A stretch of DNA of 64,000 nucleotides from Burkholderia oklahomensis C6786 (GTDB taxonomy: Bacteria > Pseudomonadota > Gammaproteobacteria > Burkholderiales > Burkholderiaceae), in contig NZ_CP009556.1 of assembly GCF_000959365.1 (NCBI RefSeq), positions 2,542,001 through 2,606,000 on the forward strand. The letters are read 5' to 3'. Both the position numbers and the translations under genes were made by a program. This document shows positions 8,771-16,794 of this stretch, one piece after another; positions within the stretch are counted from its first letter, which is position 1, and each line of letters begins with the position of its first letter. Under the pieces are notes generated by a model. The model did not search any database, had not been told where the DNA came from, and worked only from the letters and a program-made list of their open reading frames with translations.

Positions 8771-10747
8771 TCAAAGCACTTCGAAGCGATGCGTGCCGTC
8801 GCGCCCCAGTTGCTCGACGAGGCCGAATTCCCAATCGAGATACGCCTGCATCGCCTCCGCGGCGTTGCCGGTGCCCTCGTACGGACGCCGGTAGCGATCG
8901 ATGCGCGGCGACGCGAGCCGCGTCTCGCCGCCCTCGACCGGCAGGCCCGCGGCGAGCCACGCAAGCGTGCCGCCGTCGAGCACGTAGACGGATGCGCCTT
9001 CCGGAAGCAGCCCGCGCAGATCGGCCGCCGCAAACGCCGCCAATTGTCCCGATCCGCAAGTCAGCACGTAGCGGCGCGCGCTCGGAATGCGCGTCAGCGC
9101 ATCGCGAAGCTGCGCGCGCACCGCGTACCATGCACCGGGAATATGCCGCTTCACGTAATTCGCGCTCGTGGTGACGTCGATGACCGCGACGTCGGCCGAT
9201 GCGTCGGCCGATCGCGCGGAACCTTCGGCAAGCGACTCGCGCCGCGCTTCGTCGGCTTGTTCGTCGGCTTGTTCGTCGGCTCGCCGACCCGCATTCTCGT
9301 CGACACCTTCGCGAGCAACTTCGCGCACGCGCGCATCTTGCGCACTCGCACCGGCCCGCGAAGCATGACCTTCGGCAAGCCGGTTCGCCGCATCGCCTTC
9401 CGCCGCCTTCACGCCGAGCCATTCCGCGAGCGTGTCGACCGATACCGTCGGGCTTTCCGCCGGCTGCGGCGTGCGCGCCGCCGGCTGCCCCCGCTCGCTG
9501 CGCTCGCGCGCGTCGGCCGGCTCGACGACGCTCACGTCCCAGCCCATCTGCGCCAGCCACGACGCGCTCATGTCGGCGCGCACGCCGTCGTCGTCCGCGA
9601 GCACGATCCGCGCGCCGCGCACCGGCGCGTGATGATCGGTCTCCTGCACGAGCTGGCCGCCCGGCGCGCTCGCGAATCCCGGCAGATGTCCGGCCGCGTA
9701 TTCGTCCGGCGTGCGCACGTCGAAGCGATAGAGCGTGCGATCGTCGGACTCGAGCGTGCGCAGATCGCGCAACGCGATGCGCGCAACGCCCGCTCGCCGC
9801 GCGACGTCGCGCGCCGCCCGCCGTGCGGCCTCGCGCCGTTCGGCTTCGACATGCTCGGGAAAACGCCGCGACGCGCCGCGATCGAGCGTCTGCCCGGCGA
9901 GCGTCCAGCCGATCGTCCCGTTGCGCAGCGCGGCGACCGGGTTCGGCAACCCCGCGTTGATCAGCGACTGCGCGCCGATGATGCTGCGCGTGCGCCCCGC
10001 GCAGTTCACGATCACGCGCGTCGCCGGATCGGGCGCAAGCTCGCGCACGCGCAGCACGAGCTCGGCGCCCGGCACGCTCGTCGCGGTCGGGATGCTCATC
10101 GTCTGGTATTCGTCGAAGCGGCGCGCGTCGACGATCACGACGTCGGCCCGCGCGTCGATCAGCTGCTTCACTTCGTGCGCGGACAGCGACGGCGTGTGCC
10201 GCTTCGCGTCGACGAGCTCGCCGAACGCCTTGCTCGGCACGTTGACGTCGATGAAGAGCTCGCCGCCCGCCGCCTGCCAACCGGCGAGCCCGCCTTCGAG
10301 CCGATGCACGCGCGTATAGCCGAGCGCCGCGAGCACGGCGGCCGCGCGCGGCGCGAGATCTTCGCCGAGCGCTTCGCCGTAGATCGCGATCGTCGTGTCG
10401 CGGCGCGGAATGCGCGTCCACGCTTCGAGTTCGAGCTTCGACAGCGGAAAGTTCGCGGCCCACAACGGATGGCCGTGCGCGTACGGATCCTCTTCGCGCA
10501 CGTCGATCAATGCGATCTCGGCGCCTGCGAGCAGCGCGGCGCGCACGTCGGCGGCGGACAGCGTCGGGAGGCACGCGTGCGCGGAATCGGACGCGGACGC
10601 CGCAGCGGAATCGCACGTGGAATCGCACGTGGAATCGGACGTGGAAGCGGACGTGGAAGCGGACGTGGAAGCGGACGTGGAAGCGGACGTGGAAGCGGCA
10701 TCGCGATGCGAAGCGGATGAAAGATCGGTCACGGAATCGATGCTCAT
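8771..10747 (-). CDS. Four-domain rhodanese (sulfurtransferase) protein
   Basis: A 658-residue cytoplasmic protein built of four rhodanese-like domains (about 60-165, 185-290, 325-410 and 435-635). Only domain 2 (Cys249, NCAGRTRS) and domain 4 (Cys564, LTCGSGQL) keep the sulfur-carrying cysteine; the equivalent loops of domain 1 (IAIYGEALG) and domain 3 (IVLADDDGV) have none. Rhodaneses pass sulfane sulfur between donors and acceptors. The N-terminal tail (about 19-46) is a Ser-Thr-Ser-Ala repeat encoded by a 12 bp tandem array, and domain 4 carries an acidic Asp-Glu-Gln-Ala insertion (490-500). Start ATG 10745-10747 gives a sensible N-terminus but a weak ribosome site. It is followed in the same direction by nothing and preceded by a cysteine dioxygenase gene 492 bp upstream, fitting cysteine and sulfur catabolism. 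Confidence 0.88.
   Translation of the reverse strand: MSIDSVTDLSSASHRDAASTSASTSASTSASTSASTSDSTCDSTCDSAAASASDSAHACLPTLSAADVRAALLAGAEIALIDVREEDPYAHGHPLWAANFPLSKLELEAWTRIPRRDTTIAIYGEALGEDLAPRAAAVLAALGYTRVHRLEGGLAGWQAAGGELFIDVNVPSKAFGELVDAKRHTPSLSAHEVKQLIDARADVVIVDARRFDEYQTMSIPTATSVPGAELVLRVRELAPDPATRVIVNCAGRTRSIIGAQSLINAGLPNPVAALRNGTIGWTLAGQTLDRGASRRFPEHVEAERREAARRAARDVARRAGVARIALRDLRTLESDDRTLYRFDVRTPDEYAAGHLPGFASAPGGQLVQETDHHAPVRGARIVLADDDGVRADMSASWLAQMGWDVSVVEPADARERSERGQPAARTPQPAESPTVSVDTLAEWLGVKAAEGDAANRLAEGHASRAGASAQDARVREVAREGVDENAGRRADEQADEQADEARRESLAEGSARSADASADVAVIDVTTSANYVKRHIPGAWYAVRAQLRDALTRIPSARRYVLTCGSGQLAAFAAADLRGLLPEGASVYVLDGGTLAWLAAGLPVEGGETRLASPRIDRYRRPYEGTGNAAEAMQAYLDWEFGLVEQLGRDGTHRFEVL
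10607..10702. repeat. 12 bp tandem repeat in the rhodanese N-terminus
   Basis: Seven units and a partial eighth of GGAATCGCACGT grading into GGAAGCGGACGT. In the coding (minus) strand they encode tetrapeptides of the form S-T-S-A, S-T-S-D and S-T-C-D. Because the unit is a multiple of three, changes in copy number would lengthen or shorten the tail without a frameshift. Confidence 0.92.
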
Positions 10748-11239
10748 CGGATCAGGACAATGGAAAGTATGGACGACGGACGATGCGCCGCGCGACGTTG
10801 CTGCGTATCGAAGCGCGGCACGAGAAAAGAACCGATCGATCGAACGCATGCGCGACGTCGCCGAATCGAATCGGCATGCGTCGCGCGCCGCGATGCCGGC
10901 TCGAAACAAAACACGCCGAGCGGCGAAACTTCGCGGCACGGCGCGCATATGCGCACGACATGCGAAACGAAGCAAGCGAGCGGCCCGCGCGCACCGCCTT
11001 CGCGCCGGATCGAACGATCGGCCATGCCGACATGCGCTCCACACGCACCGACGACCCATGCCGTGCGGCGCGACGCCGAAGCGCATCGACTCCCGGCGCG
11101 CAACGCGGTGCCGGCGCAAGCCGACGCACGGCATGCGACGTGCGACGAACGCGACACGACGCGCCGCTCGCCGCGCGACGCCGGCAGCGCCGCCGAATCA
11201 TGCCGCGCGCGCCGAAGCCCGGCCACCCGAAGCAAGCGC
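10748..11239. other. Intergenic region, nothing recognised
   Basis: This 492 bp lies between the cysteine dioxygenase stop and the rhodanese start, both minus strand. It is CGA- and GCG-rich. Open frames on both strands are arginine-rich shadows with no ribosome site. It may be an untranslated leader for the rhodanese gene if the two are co-transcribed. Confidence 0.4.
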
Positions 11240-11848
11240 TCAAGCGACATCGACACGCGAGTACCCGGACACGAACGGCTTGCGCGCGCCGTCGTCGCGA
11301 TAGACCGAGCGCTCGACCGCGCCGATGTCCGCGCCATAGACATGGATGCTGATCGACACGCGATCGGCGAACGCATTGCTCACGCGGTGGATGTCGCCGA
11401 TCGCGGGCGACACGGCCTCGACGCGGCCCGGCTCGAGCCGCACCGCGTCGCCCGTGGGCAGCGGCCGGCCGTCATCGGGCGCGAGCGCATAAGGCTGCGA
11501 ATACTCGGCGCCGCGCAACATGCCGATCAGCCCCCACACCGTATGGTCGTGGATCGGCGTCGTCTGCCCCGGCCCCCAGACGAAGCTCACGACCGAAAAG
11601 CGCGCGGCCGGATCGAGATGCAGCAGGAATTGCCGGTAGCGCTCGGGATCGGAACGGGCGTACGCGGCGGGCAGCCAGTCGTCGCGCGCGACGAGGTCCG
11701 CGAGCAGCGCCGCGCCTTCGCGGAGGATGCGCGGCTCGTCCGGCCGCGTGTCGACGAGCCGCTCGAACGCGGCGACGAACGCGCGCAGCGGCACGCTCGC
11801 GCGCAATGCAGCCGGAGAGGATTCGTTATGCAAAGAACGCGTGCTCAT
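11240..11848 (-). CDS. Cysteine dioxygenase (cupin)
   Basis: This enzyme oxidises L-cysteine with O2 to cysteine sulfinate, opening cysteine to sulfite and pyruvate. The protein is 202 residues, typical of bacterial type I cysteine dioxygenases. Iron ligands are visible as His100 and His102 in PIHDHTVWG and His154 in GDIHRVSN. The start ATG (11846-11848) has a GAGG-like site 8 nt upstream; an ATG further up (MSCMEF) would add an unconserved leader and overlap the divergent promoter. The gene is divergent from a LysR regulator 62 bp away, a classic regulator-target arrangement, and upstream of the rhodanese gene. Other 3-mercaptopropionate-type thiol dioxygenases share the fold, so the exact thiol is not proven. 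Confidence 0.88.
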   Translation of the reverse strand: MSTRSLHNESSPAALRASVPLRAFVAAFERLVDTRPDEPRILREGAALLADLVARDDWLPAAYARSDPERYRQFLLHLDPAARFSVVSFVWGPGQTTPIHDHTVWGLIGMLRGAEYSQPYALAPDDGRPLPTGDAVRLEPGRVEAVSPAIGDIHRVSNAFADRVSISIHVYGADIGAVERSVYRDDGARKPFVSGYSRVDVA

Positions 11849-11910
11849 CGGCGGCCTCTTCGAATATGATTGTTCGACATGATGCACCTCAAACTCCATG
11901 CAAGACAAAC

Positions 11911-12894
11911 ATGAAAATAAGCGACATCGACGCCTATGCGGCCGTGGTCCGCTGCCAGTCGCTGAGCCAGGCGGCGGCCGAGCTCGGCCTCACGCAGCCG
12001 GCGATCACGCGCCGTGTGCAGAACCTCGAGGAAGCGCTCGGCGTCGAGCTGCTCGACCGCAACACGAAGCCGCCCCGCCCGACCGAGATGGGCTGGCGCG
12101 TGCACGATCAATGCCGCGCCGTGCTGCGCGAGATGCGTGCGCTGCGCGAGCTCGTCGCCGAGCCGCTGCCGCCCGCGGGCGCGTTCCGGCTCGGCGTCAC
12201 GCACGGGATCGGCGAGCTGCTGCTGCTCGATCTGCTCGCGACGCTGCGCGACCGCTGGCCCGCGCTCGCGCCGCAGGTCGCGACCGGCTGGGGCGGCGCG
12301 CTGCTCGATCAGCTCGGCCGTGACGAACTCGACGCGGCGCTCGTGTTCCTCGCGCGCGAGATCGCGCTGCCGCCGAAGGTCGCGGGCGAGCGGCTGCTCG
12401 GCACGCGGCTCGTCGTCGTCGCGCGCAAGGGCGACTTCCCCCGTCGCAGCTACCGGCTCGCCGATTGCCATGCGGCCGGCTGGGTGCTGAACCCGGACGG
12501 CTGCGGATTCCGCGCAAGCCTGAAACGCGCGCTCGATGCGCAGCGGCTGACGCTGCGCGTCACGCTCGACACGTACGGGCGCGAGCTGCAGTTGCAAAGC
12601 GTCGCGAACGGGCTCGGCCTCGGGCTCGTGCCGCTGCCGCTCGTCGAGATCAGCCCGCTGCGCGACGCGCTCGACATCGTGCCGCTCGCCGATTTCAAGC
12701 CGCAGATCGATCTGTGGGCGCTGCGGCGCGCGGACGCCGCGCGGCTCGCCGCGCCGGCCGGCGCGATCGGTCAGCTCGCGCGGACGCGGTTTCGCGCGCT
12801 CGGCGATGCGCACGCGCCGCAGGCGGCAGTCGATGCGCGGACGTCGCGCGGACGAGCCGATCGCGGCGCGAAGCGGCGGCGCGATGCCGCGTGA
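11911..12894 (+). CDS. LysR-family transcriptional regulator
   Basis: A 327-residue LysR-type regulator. The N-terminal winged helix-turn-helix is clear (AVVRCQSLSQAAAELGLTQ, then PAITRRVQNLEEALGVELLDR, residues about 10-50), followed by the two-lobed effector domain. The last 35 residues are an Ala/Arg-rich tail without homology that I can see. The start ATG 11911 gives MKISDIDAYAAVV, the normal LysR beginning. It is divergent from cysteine dioxygenase, so it probably controls that gene and itself, and perhaps the wider sulfur block. Its effector is unknown; by analogy with CysB or Cbl a sulfur metabolite is a reasonable guess but not shown. Confidence 0.92.
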   Translation: MKISDIDAYAAVVRCQSLSQAAAELGLTQPAITRRVQNLEEALGVELLDRNTKPPRPTEMGWRVHDQCRAVLREMRALRELVAEPLPPAGAFRLGVTHGIGELLLLDLLATLRDRWPALAPQVATGWGGALLDQLGRDELDAALVFLAREIALPPKVAGERLLGTRLVVVARKGDFPRRSYRLADCHAAGWVLNPDGCGFRASLKRALDAQRLTLRVTLDTYGRELQLQSVANGLGLGLVPLPLVEISPLRDALDIVPLADFKPQIDLWALRRADAARLAAPAGAIGQLARTRFRALGDAHAPQAAVDARTSRGRADRGAKRRRDAA

Positions 12895-12992
12895 GCTCGA
12901 ATCTCTCCGCGCCCGTTCCTGCGCGCGCGCCGCACGCTGCGGCGCGGCGCTTCGCGCGCCGTCCAGCCGCGTCGCGCGGCTCACCGCTCGAC

Positions 12993-14405
12993 TCATCGCG
13001 CATCGCCGTGTGCGGCGAACGCGGCGCGCCCCGCCGCGACGAGAATCGAATCGTTCTGCGGCGTGTGGATCCGGCTGCACAGCACGTCGCGGTGATGGCG
13101 CTCGAGCGGGTTGTGCCGGCTCAGCCCGTGATTGCCCGATAGCTGCAATGCGAGCTCCGTCACGCGGATCGCGTGGTTCGTCACCGTGAATTTGACGAGT
13201 CCGCTCGCGTCGGCGTCGGGCGGCGCGCCGGCGTCGGCGCGCGCGGCCGCATCGTCGAGCAGCACGCGGTTCGTCTGCAGCAGCGCGTCGATCTCGCCGA
13301 CGATCTCCTGCACGCGCGGCAGCGTCGCGAGCGGCGCGCCGAGGCTCGCCGGCGCGCGCGACTTCGCGAACCCGACGACCCAGTCGCGCGCCGCCCGCGC
13401 GACCGCGTCGTACAGGCTGCCGAGCAGCACGATCATCCACGCCTGCTGGTCGGCATGCGCGTCGACGTCGGACTGGCTCGCGCCCGTCGGCGCCCACGCG
13501 TCGGGCGCGCGCAGATCGACTGCATGATCGAACGGAATCCGCGCGTCGTCGAACACGACCTCGTGGCTGCCGGATGCGCGCAGTCCGAGGTGATTCCAGC
13601 TTTCGATCACGCGGATGCCGTCGCCGTCCGCGCGCGCGCTCGCCGCATCGCGCGGCACGAGAAACACGCCGACGCGCGGCGGCGCTTCGTCGGTCCGCGC
13701 CCACACCGCGAGCCAGCGCAGCGCCGGGATGCCGGTGCCGTACAGCTTGTGGCCGCTGATGCGCCAGCCGTCGCCGCTGCGGCGCGCGACGGTCGTGGGG
13801 AGCCCGCCGCGCGCGGGCGAGCCGAGCTCGGGCTCGACGCGCAGCGCGTTGATCAGCGCGCCGTCGGCAGCGGCGCTCGCGAACACCGCGCGCCGCACGC
13901 GCTCCGGCCAGCGGCTGTCCGCGCGGCCGAGCGCGCGATGCTGCAGGTAGGTCATCGTCAGCACGAGCGCGGTCGCGGCGTCCGCACGGGCGATCGTGCC
14001 GACGATCCGGCGCGCGCGGGCGAGCGTCGCCCCGCCTCCGCCGTAGTCGCGCGGCGCGGCCTGCGCGACGAGGCCGTGCGCGTGCAGCCATTCGAAATGC
14101 GCGTGCGGGAAGCGGCCTTCCGCGTCGTGCCGCGCGGCGCGCTCGGCGATCCGCGGCGCGAGCTCGGCGAGGCTCGCGGCAATGCGCGCGTCTTCCGCAT
14201 CCGCGATCGCCGCCGATTCGGACGAGGACCACACGGCGGCGGACGGCGCGCGCTCGTTCGATGCGCAATCGACGCAAGCATCATCGGGCCGCCGCGCGCC
14301 GTCGCCCGGCCCGCGGCCGGTCTCCAATCCGCCGTCGTGCAAGCCTGCTCGGCGCGCATCGCCCTGTTCGCGCGCGAAAGACGATTCGATAAAAAGAGAA
14401 GCCAT
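12993..14405 (-). CDS. Acyl-CoA-dehydrogenase-like flavoenzyme, SfnB/DszC type
   Basis: About 470 residues. The acyl-CoA dehydrogenase fold is evident: helical N-domain (from about residue 60, AELAPRIAERAARHD), HGLVAQAAPRDYGGGG, the beta-domain RISGHKLYGTGIPALRW and IRVIESWNHLGLRASGSHEV, then a C-terminal helical domain ending LQLSGNHGLSRHNPLERHHRDVL. Relatives in sulfur-starvation operons are reduced-flavin monooxygenases or dehydrogenases acting on sulfones, sulfonates or thiophenes rather than on acyl-CoA. It is divergent from an SsuD-like monooxygenase, consistent with that role. The start is uncertain: ATGs at 14405 and 14423 are both possible and neither has a strong ribosome site; the first 55 residues are low-complexity. 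Confidence 0.8.
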   Translation of the reverse strand: MASLFIESSFAREQGDARRAGLHDGGLETGRGPGDGARRPDDACVDCASNERAPSAAVWSSSESAAIADAEDARIAASLAELAPRIAERAARHDAEGRFPHAHFEWLHAHGLVAQAAPRDYGGGGATLARARRIVGTIARADAATALVLTMTYLQHRALGRADSRWPERVRRAVFASAAADGALINALRVEPELGSPARGGLPTTVARRSGDGWRISGHKLYGTGIPALRWLAVWARTDEAPPRVGVFLVPRDAASARADGDGIRVIESWNHLGLRASGSHEVVFDDARIPFDHAVDLRAPDAWAPTGASQSDVDAHADQQAWMIVLLGSLYDAVARAARDWVVGFAKSRAPASLGAPLATLPRVQEIVGEIDALLQTNRVLLDDAAARADAGAPPDADASGLVKFTVTNHAIRVTELALQLSGNHGLSRHNPLERHHRDVLCSRIHTPQNDSILVAAGRAAFAAHGDAR

Positions 14406-14695
14406 CTGCGGACGTTCCGTCATCGAAGCCGATCTCGAAACCAGTCGATCGTCAAAAGAAGAAAACCGTCCGCCCGGCACGCGAACGAAACGGATCGTCC
14501 ACAGCGTAAGCGTGCCGCCGCGCCCGGCAAACCATGCAAATATGATATGGATTCCGAGATTTATTATTTATCCGCTGCATGATCCCGGCGGTAACCTGCG
14601 CTCCAGATTCCCGGCGCGCGCTCGCTTCGCAGCCACGCGCCGGGCCGGCATCGAACCGCCCGGCCGCGCCCGGGCGCCTCGCATCGGAGACCCAG
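14406..14695. promoter_or_regulatory. Divergent promoter region with AT-rich core
   Basis: This 290 bp lies between the flavoenzyme (minus) and SsuD-like (plus) genes. Positions about 14534-14577 are AT-rich (ATGCAAATATGATATGG, then TTTATTATTTATCC). The octamer AATATGAT (14539-14546) also occurs in the LysR/cysteine dioxygenase promoter (11863-11870), hinting at a shared regulator site. Exact promoter boxes were not assigned. Confidence 0.45.
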
Positions 14696-15781
14696 ATGAG
14701 CGTCGAGATCATCGGCATGATCCAGAGCCAGAAGCAGTCGGAAATCCACCCGCCGCGCGGCAGCGCGGTCGACCGCGACTACGTCCGCGCATTCGCGCAA
14801 GCGCACGAGCGCGCCGGCTTCGACCGCATTCTCGTGCCGCACCACTCGACGGGACCGTCGGCGACGCTGACGATCTCGTACGCGGCGGCCGTCACCGAGC
14901 GGATCCACTTCATGCTCGCGCACCGTCCCGGCTTCACCGCGCCGACGCTCGCCGCGCGCCAGATCGCGACGCTCGACCAGTTCAGCGGCGGCCGGCTCGC
15001 GGTCCACTTCATCTCGGGCGGCGCCGACGACGAGCAGCAGCGCGACGGCGATTTCCTCGACCACGACGCGCGCTACGCGCGCACCGACGAGTATCTCGGC
15101 ATCCTGCGCCGGATCTGGACCGAGGACCGGCCGTTCGATCACGAGGGCGTCCACTACCGCTTCAAGCAAGGCTATTCGGACGTGAAGCCCGCGCAGAAGC
15201 CGCACGTGCCCGTGTATTTCGGCGGCGCGTCGGACGCGGCGCTCGCGGTCGCCGGCAGGCACGCGGACGTCTATGCGCTGTGGGGCGAATCGCTCGACCA
15301 GGTGCGCGACCTGACGACGCGCGTGCGCGCCGCGGCGGCCGCGCACGGACGGCAATTGCGCTTCTCGGTGTCGTTCCGGCCGATCCTCGCCGCGACCGAG
15401 GACGCCGCGTGGGCCCGCGCGCACCGGATCCTCGACGAGACGCGGCGGCTGCGCGAGGCGGCGGGGCTCGGCGTCGGCAGCCCGCAGCAGAGCGAGGGCG
15501 CGCGGCGGCTGCTCGCCGCGGCCGAGCGCGGCGCGCGCGTCGACAAGCGGCTGTGGACCGAAATCGCGAAGCTCACGGGCGCGCGCTCGAACTCGACCGC
15601 GCTCGTCGGCACGCCCGAGCAGGTCGCCGACGCGCTCGCCGACTACTACGACCTCGGCGTGACGACGTTCCTGATCCGCGGCTTCGACCCGCTCGACGAC
15701 GCGATCGACTACGGCCGCGAGCTGATTCCACGCGTGCGCGAGCGCGTCGCCGCGCGCGACGCCGCCCGCAAGGCCGCGTGA
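14696..15781 (+). CDS. FMNH2-dependent alkanesulfonate monooxygenase, SsuD-like
   Basis: A 361-residue luciferase-like monooxygenase of the SsuD family, which uses FMNH2 and O2 to split C-S bonds of sulfonates into aldehyde and sulfite. Family marks are the GFDRILVPHHSTGPSATL segment near residue 40, HRPGFTAPTLAARQIATLD (about 80-98), GGRLAVHFISGG (about 101-112), and the C-terminal LVGTPEQVADALADYYDLG. Start ATG 14696 follows GGAGA at 5 nt. It begins an apparent plus-strand operon with an aldolase, a substrate-binding protein, a permease and an ATPase. No flavin reductase (SsuE) is nearby, so reduced flavin must come from elsewhere. Substrate preference cannot be read from the sequence. Confidence 0.9.
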   Translation: MSVEIIGMIQSQKQSEIHPPRGSAVDRDYVRAFAQAHERAGFDRILVPHHSTGPSATLTISYAAAVTERIHFMLAHRPGFTAPTLAARQIATLDQFSGGRLAVHFISGGADDEQQRDGDFLDHDARYARTDEYLGILRRIWTEDRPFDHEGVHYRFKQGYSDVKPAQKPHVPVYFGGASDAALAVAGRHADVYALWGESLDQVRDLTTRVRAAAAAHGRQLRFSVSFRPILAATEDAAWARAHRILDETRRLREAAGLGVGSPQQSEGARRLLAAAERGARVDKRLWTEIAKLTGARSNSTALVGTPEQVADALADYYDLGVTTFLIRGFDPLDDAIDYGRELIPRVRERVAARDAARKAA

Positions 15782-15873
15782 GCGCGCGAAGGCCCGATCC
15801 GCCCTCGCGTCGCCAGCCGGCCGATCAAACGATCGACCGGCCTGCCCATCAGTCAACCAATGCCATCCGCGCC

Positions 15874-16716
15874 ATGTCCGCCGTCCCGCTAGCCGAAACT
15901 CGCCCCGCATCCGGCCTCGCGCTCAATCCGCAGCCGCAGCGGAAATTCTGGTTCGAGCCGCCCGCGCCGCGCATCGGCGTCGAAGCGGAGCGCCGCCATC
16001 GGCGCGAGCGGCTCGCCGGCGCGTTCCGGCTGTTCGCGCGGCACGGCTTCGATCTCGGCCTCGCCGGCCACATCACCGCGCGCGATCCGGAGCTGACCGA
16101 CCACTTCTGGGTCAATCCGCTCGGCGTGCATTTCTCGCGGATCAAGGTGTCCGACCTGCTGCTCGTCAACAGCCGCGGCGAGACCGTGATCGGCGACCGG
16201 CCGCTCAACAAGGCCGCGTTCGCGATCCATGCGGCGATCCACGATGCGCATCCGCATGTCGTCGCGGCCGCGCACACGCATTCGACGTACGGCAAGGCGT
16301 GGTCGACGCTCGGCCGCCCGCTCGATCCGCTGACGCAGGACGCGTGCGCGTTCTTCGAGGATCACGCGCTCTTCGACGACTTCACCGGCATGGTCGTCGA
16401 CACGAGCGAAGGCGAGCGGATCGCGCGCGCGCTCGCGAAGCCGGACGGCGGCGGCACGCACAAGGGCGCGATCCTGCGCAATCACGGAATCCTGACCGCG
16501 GGGCCGAGCGTCGAGGCGGCCGCGTGGTGGTACATCGCGCTCGACAACGTCGCGCACACGCAGCTGCTTGCCGAGGCGGCGGGCGCGCCCCGCCCGATCG
16601 ACGCCGCCACCGCGCGCCATACGCACGGGCAGATCGGCGGCCCCGAAGGCGCGCTGCACGCGTTCGAGAGCCTGTACGCGACGCTCGTCGCCGCCGAGCC
16701 CGAGCTGCTCGATTGA
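15874..16716 (+). CDS. Class II aldolase/adducin family protein
   Basis: A 280-residue protein of the class II aldolase/adducin family (zinc-dependent aldolases, epimerases and MtnB-type dehydratases). The zinc site is visible as HTHSTYGKAWS in the middle, with further histidines near GAILRNHGILT; GHITARDPE near residue 65 is the substrate phosphate or carboxylate-binding loop region. Start ATG 15874 has no strong ribosome site, but codon use begins there. It lies between the SsuD-like gene and the transporter, all co-directional with short gaps. A plausible role is to process the aldehyde or hydroxy product left after desulfonation; this is inference from context. The last codons and stop lie in a 10 bp tandem repeat. 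Confidence 0.88.
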   Translation: MSAVPLAETRPASGLALNPQPQRKFWFEPPAPRIGVEAERRHRRERLAGAFRLFARHGFDLGLAGHITARDPELTDHFWVNPLGVHFSRIKVSDLLLVNSRGETVIGDRPLNKAAFAIHAAIHDAHPHVVAAAHTHSTYGKAWSTLGRPLDPLTQDACAFFEDHALFDDFTGMVVDTSEGERIARALAKPDGGGTHKGAILRNHGILTAGPSVEAAAWWYIALDNVAHTQLLAEAAGAPRPIDAATARHTHGQIGGPEGALHAFESLYATLVAAEPELLD

Positions 16717-16736
16717 GCTCGATTGAGCTCGATTGA
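16707..16736. repeat. 10 bp tandem repeat spanning the aldolase stop
   Basis: Three perfect copies of GCTCGATTGA. The TGA of the first copy is the stop codon of the aldolase gene. The third copy leads into a CGATCGCGATCG-like palindromic stretch. Confidence 0.93.
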
Positions 16737-16794
16737 TCGCGATCGACGCACGATCGCGTCGCCTCGCCACTCGCTACGCCCGGAGATCTTCGCC

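Noticed and set aside
10395..11303. Arginine- or glutamate/aspartate-rich plus-strand frames opposite the rhodanese gene
   Set aside because: They are mirror frames of the 12 bp repeat and of high-GC coding DNA; they lack ribosome sites and homology.
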